Positions 51,963 through 60,509 of a stretch of DNA of 64,000 bases are shown piece by piece. Source of the stretch: Candidatus Sphingomonas colombiensis. Its GTDB lineage: Bacteria; Pseudomonadota; Alphaproteobacteria; Sphingomonadales; Sphingomonadaceae. Location: contig CP119315.1 in NCBI GenBank assembly GCA_029202845.1, forward strand, positions 2,759,001 to 2,823,000. The letters are read 5' to 3'. Both the position numbers and the translations under genes were made by a program. The first letter of the stretch is position 1, and each line of letters begins with the position of its first letter. Under the pieces are notes generated by a model, which saw nothing but the letters and a program-made list of their open reading frames with translations, searched no databases and had not been told where the DNA came from.

Positions 51963-53537
51963 ATGACGACCTTGCAGGGTGCCGATCGCACATTGATTGA
52001 CGCGTTTCTTGATGGCGTGTCGCGTCGACCCGATGCGGAACTGGTCGTACATTCTGCGATGCGCCCCGCGACGAGCCGGCTCGCGGATGTAGTCGCGAGC
52101 GGCATCCGGTTCGCGGCCGGGCTTCGCGCGCGAGGCGTCGGTCCGGGCGATATCGTTGCGGTGCAACTGCCCGCCTGGAGCGAGTGGCTGGTCGCATGTG
52201 TTGGCATTGCCCACATTGGTGCGGTCATGCTGCCGATCGTCTCCATCTACGGCGCGAAGGAGATCGGCTTCATCCTGCGACAGTCGGGCGCGAAGCTGCT
52301 CGTCACGCCGGATCGCTGGCGCGATGCTGAATATGGTGACGTGTTGGCGGCTTGCGGTGAACTGCCCGGGCTATCGAGCCATGTCGTGATCGGCGACAAT
52401 GTGCCGGTCGGGGCGATCGGCTGGGACGATATGCTCGCGCATGACGACGGCGCGCCTCCAACCGCGGGCGATCCCGACGATCTGGCGATGCTGGTTTATA
52501 CGTCGGGCACGACCGCGGATCCGAAGGGCGTATGTCATTCCAGCCGCACGTTACTCTCCGAGCTGGCAGCGGTGTCCCACGCGCGGCGTCGGATCGTCGA
52601 GACTAATTTTTCGCCCTGGCCTCCGGGGCATGTCGCGGGTGCGTGCACCATGATGCGCTATTTGGCGCAGGGTAAAAAGCTGGTCCTGATGGATCAATGG
52701 GATGCTGCGGACGCGGCCATGCTGATCGAACGGCATCAGATCAGTGCATCGTCTTTCACACCGTTCCACTTGAACGGAATATTGGATGCGGCTGATCGCG
52801 ACGGCCGAGACCTTTCGAGCCTTGCAAGCTGTCTGGTTGGCGCGGCACCGGTTCCGCCTACGCTGATCGAACGCTGTGCTACGCGGGGGTTGGCCACGTT
52901 CCGCTGCTATGGTTCCAGCGAACATCCAACCGTCACCACTGGTGATCCGGACGACGCAATGGCGAAGCGCCTCACGACTGAGGGGCGGCTGATGATCGGC
53001 TCCGAAATGCGCTTTGTCGATGACGAGGGAAGCGAAGTGCCAGCCGGGGTGGACGGAGAGATCGTTACCCGCGGGCCCGAATTGTTCACGGGCTATTTCG
53101 ATACGCAACTGAACGCCGCCGCCATGCTGCCGGGCGGTTGGTATCGCACCGGGGATATCGGGCATCTCGATGCCGATGGCTTTCTGGTCATCTCGGATCG
53201 CAAGAAGGACATCATCATTCGTGGAGGCGAGAACATCTCGTCGCGCGAGGTAGAAGACATCCTGCTCGCCGATCCCGCGATCGCAGATGCGGCTGTGGTC
53301 GCTTTTCCCGACGAACGGATGGGGGAGATCGTCTGCGCCTATGTGGTCGCGCGCGTCGATGCCGATGTGACGCTCGCAAGCGTGCGCTCGTTCTTCGCAG
53401 CATCGGGGGTGGCGAAGCAGAAGACTCCAGAGCGGATTGTATGCGTCGGCGAACTGCCACGTAACAATATGGGTAAGGTGCTAAAGCACGAGCTGCGAGC
53501 CCGGGCGCGCAGCGAGGCTCGAGAGATCACGGTTTAG
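51963..53537 (+). CDS. acyl-CoA synthetase (class I adenylate-forming)
   Basis: This 524-aa ligase starts MTTLQGADRTLIDAF at ATG 51963. It has the P-loop YTSGTTADPKGV, CYGSSEHPTVTTG, the hinge YRTGDIGHLDADGFLVISDRKKDIIIRGGENIS, and the A10 lysine in NNMGKVLKHEL. Its architecture is typical of cyclohexanecarboxylate or medium-chain acyl-CoA ligases. It is not closely similar to the other ligases here, so the cluster probably handles several acids. Confidence 0.9.
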   Translation: MTTLQGADRTLIDAFLDGVSRRPDAELVVHSAMRPATSRLADVVASGIRFAAGLRARGVGPGDIVAVQLPAWSEWLVACVGIAHIGAVMLPIVSIYGAKEIGFILRQSGAKLLVTPDRWRDAEYGDVLAACGELPGLSSHVVIGDNVPVGAIGWDDMLAHDDGAPPTAGDPDDLAMLVYTSGTTADPKGVCHSSRTLLSELAAVSHARRRIVETNFSPWPPGHVAGACTMMRYLAQGKKLVLMDQWDAADAAMLIERHQISASSFTPFHLNGILDAADRDGRDLSSLASCLVGAAPVPPTLIERCATRGLATFRCYGSSEHPTVTTGDPDDAMAKRLTTEGRLMIGSEMRFVDDEGSEVPAGVDGEIVTRGPELFTGYFDTQLNAAAMLPGGWYRTGDIGHLDADGFLVISDRKKDIIIRGGENISSREVEDILLADPAIADAAVVAFPDERMGEIVCAYVVARVDADVTLASVRSFFAASGVAKQKTPERIVCVGELPRNNMGKVLKHELRARARSEAREITV

Positions 53538-53902
53538 TCTTATTCGATTGCGGGTGTCGATCGCCGATCGTCGCGCCGCCACACAGCCGAATTCAGGGCT
53601 GTTTGAAGACTATTACGGCGTTCGCGGGTGAGCTGGAAAATGGATTGCGCGCGCCGAACGGGTGTTCACAATGCCCGGTGATCGGCGGGCGCCATCGTGT
53701 CGAGCGCGCGCGACCAGATCATGCCGCGCATATTCTAAGTTTGGATCGCGTTTGCTCCACGCGGATCCCATGGCTGGCCATCGAGCCCTTCCTTCCTCTA
53801 TGATCGCCTTTTTATCATGGTGTTGGCGAAGGCATCGGTTGCAAGATGCCTGGCCATATTTGGTAGGTGGAAGAGATATTGCGACCGATACGAGGAGAGC
53901 CG
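53538..53902. other. intergenic region without recognised gene
   Basis: This 365-bp stretch between the ligase and the MarR gene shows no gene I would support. It presumably holds the MarR promoter. TTTGGTAGGT near 53860 only faintly resembles the shared motif. Confidence 0.45.
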
Positions 53903-54379
53903 ATGAAGAAGGGCGCTTCTATCAGCTATCGGATTAGCGTCATCGGGCGGCTCCAGCGAACCCGGTTCGATGCGCGCGCGCGCAGCTTGGGAATCACGCG
54001 GGCGCAGTGGCGCGCTATCTACGCGATCAGCGGTAATGAAGGCGCGTCACAGCGCCGGATTTCCGAACTGATCAAGGTGGGCGACGTGACTGCAGGCCGA
54101 TTGATCGATCGGCTGGTCGATAAGGGCTGGGTCGAGCGTCGAGCCGATGTAGCGGATCGTCGCACACATCGCCTGTATCTTACCCCATTGGCCGGGCCGG
54201 TGCTTGCCAAGCTCGCCGAGCTCGGCGCGGACGAAGACATGCTCGCGCTCGACGGGGTAGATCCCGCAGCGTTGGAGGTCGCGCTTGCCGTACTCGATCG
54301 CGTGATTGCCAATATCGAGTCTGCACCAACTGTGGTGGAAATCGATCCTGTCGGCGAACGGGTTGCCTGCGATGCTTGA
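53903..54379 (+). CDS. MarR-family transcriptional regulator
   Basis: This 158-aa protein starts MKKGASISYRISVIGRLQR at ATG 53903 with GAGGAGAG before it. It has the winged HTH (GASQRRISELIKVGDVTAGRLIDRLVDKGWVERRADVADRRTHRLYLT) of MarR repressors, which usually bind A/T-rich dyads and respond to aromatic or CoA-linked ligands. It lies at the end of the ligase region, making it a second candidate for the shared TAGGT motif. Confidence 0.88.
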   Translation: MKKGASISYRISVIGRLQRTRFDARARSLGITRAQWRAIYAISGNEGASQRRISELIKVGDVTAGRLIDRLVDKGWVERRADVADRRTHRLYLTPLAGPVLAKLAELGADEDMLALDGVDPAALEVALAVLDRVIANIESAPTVVEIDPVGERVACDA

Positions 54380-54396
54380 TAATGAAAGGCGTTCGT

Positions 54397-54423
54397 TCAG
54401 CCCGGCGCGCCGCGCCGGGCTGA
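54397..54423. terminator. 12-3-12 hairpin between convergent genes
   Basis: TCAGCCCGGCGC (54397-54408) and GCGCCGGGCTGA (54412-54423) are perfect complements around GCC, between the MarR stop and the 3' end of the small secreted protein gene. It probably terminates both. Confidence 0.7.
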
Positions 54424-54429
54424 GTGCGC

Positions 54430-54714
54430 TTAATGGAGCTTGGAAATTTCCGCCTTGGTCAGTGACGTCGTGACGCCGTCCTGCGACGCAACGATCTTGT
54501 CAGCGGGAATGGTCACGAATTTCGCATTGAAGATGATCTGAACGGAGCCGTCGGCGTTGACGCGATCGATCGTGCCGAGACGGGTTGCGTTCGCATCGCG
54601 CAGCGTCGCACCGCGCTTCGGTGCAACCGTCGTGGCTGGAGTGGCGTCGAGGGTAGCGGCGGCAAGCGGGGTTGCCACGAATACGGCGGCGGAAAGTGCT
54701 ATTACAAGGCGCAT
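54430..54714 (-). CDS. small secreted protein, PRC-barrel-like
   Basis: This 94-aa protein has a signal peptide MRLVIALSAAVFVATPLAAA. I chose ATG 54714 because GGAG lies 6 nt before it; the frame opens 12 nt earlier. The mature part (RGATLRDANATRLGTIDRVNADG, then KFVTIPADKI) has the beta-rich pattern of small PRC-barrel-like proteins that are common in sphingomonads. Function unknown. It is probably unrelated to the catabolic cluster. Confidence 0.75.
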   Translation of the reverse strand: MRLVIALSAAVFVATPLAAATLDATPATTVAPKRGATLRDANATRLGTIDRVNADGSVQIIFNAKFVTIPADKIVASQDGVTTSLTKAEISKLH

Positions 54715-54757
54715 TGAGAGCTCCATCTAATACGGATAGCGTGATCTAAAGTAATCT

Positions 54758-54784
54758 TACGCAAGCTTAGTATAAGCTTGCGTA
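54758..54784. repeat. 12-3-12 perfect inverted repeat
   Basis: TACGCAAGCTTA (54758-54769) and TAAGCTTGCGTA (54773-54784) flank GTA. It lies 43 bp upstream of the small secreted protein start and after the next gene's stop. It may be an operator or a terminator stem. Confidence 0.5.
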
Positions 54785-54830
54785 TTTCTGTCAAGTGAAA
54801 TGCCGCGCCGCAGCATTGATGTCCCGACGC

Positions 54831-55703
54831 TCACAGAAAAGCCTGTAAATCCGCCAGAAACCTGTTGAACTGATCATGGTGCAGCCAGTGACCCGCATGG
54901 TCATAGGCAATAATCCGGGCCGATTTGAAATAGGCGGCGCGACCGTCTTTGGCCGGATTTGAGGCCCAGCTGTCATTGCCGTAAGCGAGTAACGTTGGGC
55001 ATTCGATCCGCCCCCATAGCGCATGGAGTTCTTCGTCGGACACATCGAGGGGCGGCGAGGAGCGAAGGTAATTGTCGAATTTCCAGCTAAAGGTGCCGTC
55101 CTCGTTGCGGTTGACGCCATGAACCGTCAGATGCCGCGCCTGCTCCTCTGAAAGATGGCGGTTCTCGGATAGCATCCGGGCCAGTGCGTCCTCGATCGAG
55201 GCGTAGCGGCGTGAGGTTCGCGCGCTCATGCCGCGCCTTTCCTCGATCCAGCCGCGCCAGCGATCGGCGAAGGCGATGGCGTTGCGCTCGCCAATGCTGT
55301 CGGGCGACAGGCCCAGCCCCTCGATCGCGACGAGCTTTCGCACGCGTTCGGGGTATAGCCCTGCGTATCGCAATGAGATTGCGCCGCCGAGCGAGTGCGC
55401 CACGATCGTGACCGGCGCTGCGCTCTGCTGATGAATGAGCTGTGCCAGATCGCAGATATAATAGGGCATCGTATAAGCGCCGTCGGGCGACCAGGCGCTG
55501 TCGCCGTGCCCGCGAAGATCAGGGCAGATGATGTGCCAATCACGCCGGAGCGCGCGCGCGATCCAATCCCAGCTACGCGCATGATCCCGCCCGCCGTGAA
55601 CGAGGATCAACACCGGCGCGTTCGGATTGCCCCAATCGAGGTAGTTGAGCTTCAGGCGCTGGGACACGAAGCTATGTGAGGTTGGGCCGATATCGTCGTT
55701 CAT
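54831..55703 (-). CDS. alpha/beta hydrolase
   Basis: This 290-aa hydrolase starts at ATG 55703 (GGAGG 5 nt upstream; the frame opens 12 nt earlier). It has HGGRDHARSWDWI, PDLRGHGDS, the elbow VAHSLGGA (nucleophile Ser) and the C-terminal DHAGHWLHHDQF with the catalytic His. The full triad is intact. It diverges from the MFS remnant across a 210-bp gap with an 8-9-8 inverted repeat. Confidence 0.88.
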   Translation of the reverse strand: MNDDIGPTSHSFVSQRLKLNYLDWGNPNAPVLILVHGGRDHARSWDWIARALRRDWHIICPDLRGHGDSAWSPDGAYTMPYYICDLAQLIHQQSAAPVTIVAHSLGGAISLRYAGLYPERVRKLVAIEGLGLSPDSIGERNAIAFADRWRGWIEERRGMSARTSRRYASIEDALARMLSENRHLSEEQARHLTVHGVNRNEDGTFSWKFDNYLRSSPPLDVSDEELHALWGRIECPTLLAYGNDSWASNPAKDGRAAYFKSARIIAYDHAGHWLHHDQFNRFLADLQAFL

Positions 55704-55790
55704 GCGGTCCTCCATGATTGTCGCATTTGCGTGCGCCCCTTGTCGCCCGACGCGAGCAAGCCGTTACCAGAGCGTATCGACAATACGCAA

Positions 55791-55815
55791 ACTTATATAT
55801 CTATGTCATATAAGT
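55791..55815. promoter_or_regulatory. 8-9-8 inverted repeat, possible operator
   Basis: ACTTATAT (55791-55798) and ATATAAGT (55808-55815) are perfect arms. The centre ATCTATGTC is a distant match to the shared TATCTAGGT core. It lies 88 bp from the hydrolase start. Confidence 0.45.
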
Positions 55816-55913
55816 AATATATATGAGAAGCTCGTTTGAGAGTGCGAATCACCCCGGATCGAGCGTGGCGCGGTGGGTGAGGGGATCACATAATAACGCT
55901 TCGATCGGCGACG

Positions 55914-56525
55914 TTGGGTTCGTGTTCGGTTGCTTTCGCGGCTATTGTCTGCCCGCCAGCGCAGGCCCAGGGTGTTCCAGGACGGCCGCAACCCGTCCCG
56001 GTTATATCTTCGGCCCAGACCGGGCTTGCTCTTGCAATGTTCGGCTTCATAGTCGGCGGCCTTTCGTTGCCGATTACCGGTGCGATAGTTGATCGCTGGT
56101 TTGATCGTGGCATCCTTGATGCGCATATTCGTTTCTATGTCTATGGAACCATCGCGCTGACCTTAGCTGGCGCTGGTTGCTTCTTGATGCCCAACGCGAC
56201 CTTGTTTTTCGTCCTTTCTGCGATCGCGACGGTCCCGCTCGGCATGGCGGCGATTGCGGCTGGCGCGATACAGGTCGTGGCTCCGCCGATATTGAGAGGG
56301 CGGATGTCGGCGATCTACTTGCTGTTTACGGGGCTATTCGCGCTAACGGTGGGGCCAGGGATCGTGGGGCTGTTCACCGATTTTGTGTTCAGGGATGACG
56401 GGCGGATCAATTTGTCGCTCGCGGCGAGCGCGTTGACGCTCGGCCCGATCGCGATGGTCGCGTTCATCCTCGGCCTTGCCCGCATGCGTCGCGCGGTGGA
56501 GGTAATGCGGGCGCGCGGCGAATAA
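55914..56525 (+). pseudogene. C-terminal half of an MFS transporter
   Basis: The 203-codon frame holds only about six membrane helices (from GLALAMFGFIVGGLSLPITGAIVDRWFDRG onward to MRRAVEVM). A complete MFS carrier needs twelve. The first 30 residues (MGSCSVAFAAIVCPPAQAQGV) do not look like MFS sequence, and no other frame upstream supplies the missing half. It appears to be a deletion remnant. It ends 2 bp before the 3' end of the convergent epimerase gene. Confidence 0.6.
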
Positions 56526-56527
56526 GT

Positions 56528-57412
56528 TCAGGTTGGTGTGCCTCGCCAGCTGAAACAGGATCTGTAACCGATTACCGCGTACGCCCTGGCCGACGACAAG
56601 AGCGAGATATCGCCGTCCAGTTCGCCCCTGATGGCGCTTTCCGGGAAATGGGTCGCGGCCAGCTCGGCGCTCGGATGGCCGGTGATATTATCGCTTGCCG
56701 CAACGATCATCCGCTCATGACCGGCGAAGTTCGCCTCCACCGCGAGCCGGCACGCTTCGCCCGCGTCACGAGCATCGACATAACCCCAGAGGTTGAACTT
56801 GCGGAAATGCGGGTTGGCCGCGGCGCTGGGCTGTTGGGCGTAGTCGGCGGCATCGAACACGTTAGAGAAACGCAGTGAGACGATTGAGAGTTCGGGGTGC
56901 CACCGGGGCATCTGGTCGGCCATTTGTTCCCCGAGGAATTTTGCCATTGCATAGGACCAATTGGGCAGATCGGGGTGCGTCTCGTCGATCGGCAGGAAAA
57001 CCGGGGGCGTGTTGAAGGGTAACCCGAGGATCGTCTCGCTCGATCCCCATACGATCCGTTTGATGCCGAGCCGCGCGCAGGCGGAGAAGACATTGTAGGT
57101 CGAGATGGTGTTGACGTTGAAGGTGTGTGCATCGTCCGCGAGGCCGGGGGCGGGAATGCCGGCAAGGTGGACGACCGCGTCCGGCAATTGCGGTAACCGA
57201 GCCATGCCGAACATCGTATCGATGCCCGAAAGGGCGCCCACCACTGCGCCGAAATCAGTGCAGTCGACCGCAGCGGTGCGCACCCCGTCGATCGTCGCGG
57301 CGCGCAGGTCGAGACCGATGACGCGATGTCCTGCCGCCTTTAGTGCGCGTATCGCTTCGCGACCGATCTTCCCCGCACTGCCGGTAACGACGACGCGCAT
57401 CGGGGCACTCAC
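56528..57412 (-). CDS. NAD-dependent epimerase/dehydratase (extended SDR)
   Basis: This 294-aa protein starts MSAPMRVVVTGSAGKIGREA (glycine-rich coenzyme site). It has VVHLAGIPAP, a Ser in WGSSETILG, and YAMAK (Tyr/Lys). It is coupled to an aldo/keto reductase gene (4-bp overlap) and is the last gene of a three-gene operon. The substrate is probably a sugar-like or cyclic alcohol; this is not defined. Confidence 0.87.
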   Translation of the reverse strand: MSAPMRVVVTGSAGKIGREAIRALKAAGHRVIGLDLRAATIDGVRTAAVDCTDFGAVVGALSGIDTMFGMARLPQLPDAVVHLAGIPAPGLADDAHTFNVNTISTYNVFSACARLGIKRIVWGSSETILGLPFNTPPVFLPIDETHPDLPNWSYAMAKFLGEQMADQMPRWHPELSIVSLRFSNVFDAADYAQQPSAAANPHFRKFNLWGYVDARDAGEACRLAVEANFAGHERMIVAASDNITGHPSAELAATHFPESAIRGELDGDISLLSSARAYAVIGYRSCFSWRGTPT

Positions 57413-58428
57413 GATCGCACCGAAACGCGGCCATTGAAGCGCGACGGGAAGCTTACGCCGGTAACCCCGTGCGGCACATAGGGCGCTTCGAGCGCCGCGA
57501 TCTCATCGGTACTTAATCGCAAGTCCAGCGCGGCGATCGCGTCGGCAAGTTGCGCGGGTTTCGATGCGCCGACGATCGGCGCCGTGATTTCGGGCTTGGC
57601 GAGCAACCACGCGAGCGCGATCTGCGCCGGCGGTACGCCGCGTTCGGTGGCAATATTCAGCACCGCGTCGACAATGGCCGCGTCCTGCTGCGCGGTGCGT
57701 GCGTAGATCGCCTTGCCGAACTGGTCGGTTTCCGATCGAGCGGTCGTGGAGTCGGGCGCTCGCGTCAGTTTGCCGCGTGCGAGTGGACTCCACGGGATCA
57801 CGCCGACGCCCAGGTCGGCGCACAGCGGCAGCATCTCGCGTTCTTCCTCGCGATAGATCAGATTGACCTGTGGTTGCATCGACACGAACCGTGTCCATCC
57901 ATGCGCGCTCGCGGTATATTGCATCTTGGAGAATTGCCACGCCGCCATTGATGAGGCGCCGATGTAGCGCGCCTTGCCCGCCTTCACGATATCGTGAAGC
58001 GCTTCCATCGTTTCCTCGACCGGCGTGTCGGGGTCGAAGCGGTGGATTTGATAGAGGTCGATATAGTCGGTGCCGAGCCGTTTCAGGCTGTCGTCCACTG
58101 CCTGCAGCAACGCCTTGCGGGACAGGCCCCCCGTGTTAGGGGCATTGCGCCACGGAACCCACGCCTTGGTGGCGATCACAACTTCGTCGCGTTGCGCGAA
58201 ATCTTTGAGCGCGCGGCCAGTGATTTCTTCCGACGTGCCGCCCGAATAGGCGTTTGCCGTATCGAAGAAGTTGATCCCAGCCTCCAGCGCCTGACGAAAG
58301 AACGGACGGCTCGTTTCCTCATCGAGCGTCCATTGGTGCTGGCCGGCCTGTGCGATGCCATAAGTCATGCACCCTAGGCACAGGCGCGATACGCGAAGGC
58401 CGGTTCGTCCGAGCGAAGTATAATGCAT
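57409..58428 (-). CDS. aldo/keto reductase 1
   Basis: This 339-aa AKR has the tetrad in order: Asp and Tyr in FFDTANAYSGG, Lys in VIATKAW, and His in YQIHRFD, with the NADPH motif GASKPAQL near the end. It reduces or oxidises a carbonyl/alcohol. It starts 6 bp after the end of the second AKR gene. Confidence 0.92.
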   Translation of the reverse strand: MHYTSLGRTGLRVSRLCLGCMTYGIAQAGQHQWTLDEETSRPFFRQALEAGINFFDTANAYSGGTSEEITGRALKDFAQRDEVVIATKAWVPWRNAPNTGGLSRKALLQAVDDSLKRLGTDYIDLYQIHRFDPDTPVEETMEALHDIVKAGKARYIGASSMAAWQFSKMQYTASAHGWTRFVSMQPQVNLIYREEEREMLPLCADLGVGVIPWSPLARGKLTRAPDSTTARSETDQFGKAIYARTAQQDAAIVDAVLNIATERGVPPAQIALAWLLAKPEITAPIVGASKPAQLADAIAALDLRLSTDEIAALEAPYVPHGVTGVSFPSRFNGRVSVRS

Positions 58429-58434
58429 CAGACT

Positions 58435-59478
58435 TCAATCCTTATAACGCGGGAAAATTTGCGGGTTGCGCTCCAGCGTGAACAGGCGGTGGTGCGAATT
58501 GGGGTAGCGCATCGCCGTCTGGCTCGCCTTGTCGAGTCTTTCGACTTCCTCAGCCGACAGCGACCAGGTCGCGGCGGCGAGATTGTCCGCCAGTTGCTCG
58601 TCGCTGCGCGCGCCGATCAGCACGGTCGAGACGCCGGGCCGGGCGAGCAACCAGTTGAGGGCAACCTGACTTGGCGACGCGCCGGGATGATCGGCCGCTA
58701 TCTCAAACAGCGTATCGAGCACCGTCGCGCCGCGCGGCGTATCGTAGAGTTTCAGGCCGTTGTTGAGGGCCAGCCGTTGCGCGATATCAGCGCCATCGCG
58801 ACGGAACTTGCCCGAGAGGAAACCTTGCGCGAGCGGGCTCCAGATCAGTGCGCCGATCCGCTGGTCGACGCCGCACGGGAGCAGTTCATCCTCGGCATCG
58901 CGAACCATCAGCGAATATTGAATCTGCTGGCTGATAAAGCATTCGGTACCAAGCCGTTCGGCGGTGGCCGTCGCCTTCATCAGCTGCCAGCCGGCATAAT
59001 TGGAGCAGCCGATATAACGCACCTTGCCGGCCGTCACGAGATGGTCGAGCGCGCGTAGCGTCTCCTCGATCGGCACCAGCGCGTCGAAGCTGTGGACCTG
59101 ATAGAGATCAATCCAATCCGTGCCGAGCCGTTTCAGGCTGGCGTCGCACGCGTCGATCAGGTGGCGGCGCGACAGGCCGGTATCGTGCGCCGCGCGGCCC
59201 ATCCGGCTGAACGCTTTGGTGGCGACGACCAGGTTCTTCCTCTTAGCCCCCAGAGCCTCGCCGAGTATCTCTTCGGAACGACCGGCGGCATAAATGTCGG
59301 CGGTGTCGAACAAGGTTACGCCGGCATCGATGCACATATCGACTTGCCGCCGGGCATCTTCACCCTGCGTCGTGCCTACGCCGGCGAACCTGCCCTGGCC
59401 GTCACTGAAGGTCATCGTGCCGAAGCCGAAGACCGAAACCTCGAGGCCGCTCCTGCCGAGAAAACGCGTTTCCATCAT
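58435..59478 (-). CDS. aldo/keto reductase 2
   Basis: This 347-aa AKR has FDTADIYAAGRSEE, VVATKAFSR, YQVHSFD and the cofactor stretch LIGARSDEQLADN. It is first in the AKR-AKR-epimerase operon, and its promoter region, shared with the divergent hydroxyacid dehydrogenase, holds a copy of the TAACTAcGT-type motif. Sequential redox on a sugar-like or cyclic substrate is possible. Confidence 0.92.
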   Translation of the reverse strand: MMETRFLGRSGLEVSVFGFGTMTFSDGQGRFAGVGTTQGEDARRQVDMCIDAGVTLFDTADIYAAGRSEEILGEALGAKRKNLVVATKAFSRMGRAAHDTGLSRRHLIDACDASLKRLGTDWIDLYQVHSFDALVPIEETLRALDHLVTAGKVRYIGCSNYAGWQLMKATATAERLGTECFISQQIQYSLMVRDAEDELLPCGVDQRIGALIWSPLAQGFLSGKFRRDGADIAQRLALNNGLKLYDTPRGATVLDTLFEIAADHPGASPSQVALNWLLARPGVSTVLIGARSDEQLADNLAAATWSLSAEEVERLDKASQTAMRYPNSHHRLFTLERNPQIFPRYKD

Positions 59479-59508
59479 TCTCCGCTCCTTGCTAGTCTTC
59501 CATGATAT

Positions 59509-59518
59509 ATAACTACGT
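59509..59518. promoter_or_regulatory. shared operator variant, ATAACTACGT
   Basis: TATAACTACGTCA differs from TATAACTAGGTGA by two bases. It lies 31 bp from the AKR 2 start and 45 bp from the start of the divergent dehydrogenase. Confidence 0.5.
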
Positions 59519-59563
59519 CATCGACGTGACCGGCCGTTTCGTCAACAGAACAGAGGAGCAATC

Positions 59564-60505
59564 ATGATCCGTCCCAGGCTGCTTGTCATGAACGAAGCGA
59601 TCGAGGATCTGGTGCGGCCCCCGGAGGCGGAATTTGATATCGTCCGGTTGGAAGGAGTAAGGGACCGCGACGCCTTCCTCCGTCAGCATGGCGCGGGAAT
59701 TGCCGCCGCGTTGACGTCAGGCATGGAGCGTTTCGATCAGGCGCGCCTCGACCTGCTCCCCGATCTTCGGCTGATCGCGGCGATCGCGGCGGGCGTATCC
59801 GGCGTCGATCTCGATGCGGCGGCGAGGCGCGGCGTTGCGGTCACCAATGCCGGAGATCTCAACGCGGGGGATGTCGCCGATTTCGCGGTGACGCTGATGC
59901 TGGCGCACGCGCGTGAAGTGGTCGCCAACGACCGCTGGGTACGCGAGGATCGCTGGCCGGAAGGGCGCCGTCGTCCGGCGCGCTCGATTGCTACACATAA
60001 GGTCGGCATCGTGGGGCTTGGTCATATCGGTCAGGCTATCGCCACCCGACTTGCGCCGTTTGGCTGTGAGATCGCGTGGTGGGGGCCGCGACCCAAGCCC
60101 GATCTATCATGGCCCCGGTTCGATTCGATTGATGAACTTGCTGCATGGGCGACCATTCTGATCGTGGCGGCGCGGGGAGATGCCGGTACGCGACGGCTTG
60201 TGAGCAAAAAGGTGATCGAGGCGCTCGGTTCCGATGGGGTGATCGTCAACGTGTCACGTGGCTTCGTGATCGACGAGCCGGCGATGATAGCCGCGCTGAA
60301 AGACGGCCGCCTCGGTGGCGCGGCGCTGGACGTGTTTGAACATGAGCCGATCAGGGGCTCGGAATGGGCAGACGTGCCCAATGTATTGATGGCGCCGCAC
60401 GTTGCCGGGGTTACGCACGAGGCGTTTGCGGCGGTGTTTGCCGGGGCGCTCGACAATATTCGGCGACATTTTGCCGGACAGCCGCTGTTGCGTCGGGTGG
60501 TATGA
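59564..60505 (+). CDS. D-2-hydroxyacid dehydrogenase
   Basis: This 313-aa enzyme starts at ATG 59564 with GAGGAG before it. It has the Rossmann motif GIVGLGHIGQAIA, the catalytic Arg in NVSRGFVID, Glu in FEHEPI and His in APHVAGVT. The usual substrate-side PLTxxT loop reads AARGDAGT, which suggests an unusual acid. It reduces or oxidises an alpha-keto/hydroxy acid. It stands alone between the AKR operon and a convergent LysR gene. Confidence 0.9.
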   Translation: MIRPRLLVMNEAIEDLVRPPEAEFDIVRLEGVRDRDAFLRQHGAGIAAALTSGMERFDQARLDLLPDLRLIAAIAAGVSGVDLDAAARRGVAVTNAGDLNAGDVADFAVTLMLAHAREVVANDRWVREDRWPEGRRRPARSIATHKVGIVGLGHIGQAIATRLAPFGCEIAWWGPRPKPDLSWPRFDSIDELAAWATILIVAARGDAGTRRLVSKKVIEALGSDGVIVNVSRGFVIDEPAMIAALKDGRLGGAALDVFEHEPIRGSEWADVPNVLMAPHVAGVTHEAFAAVFAGALDNIRRHFAGQPLLRRVV

Positions 60506-60509
60506 GCGG

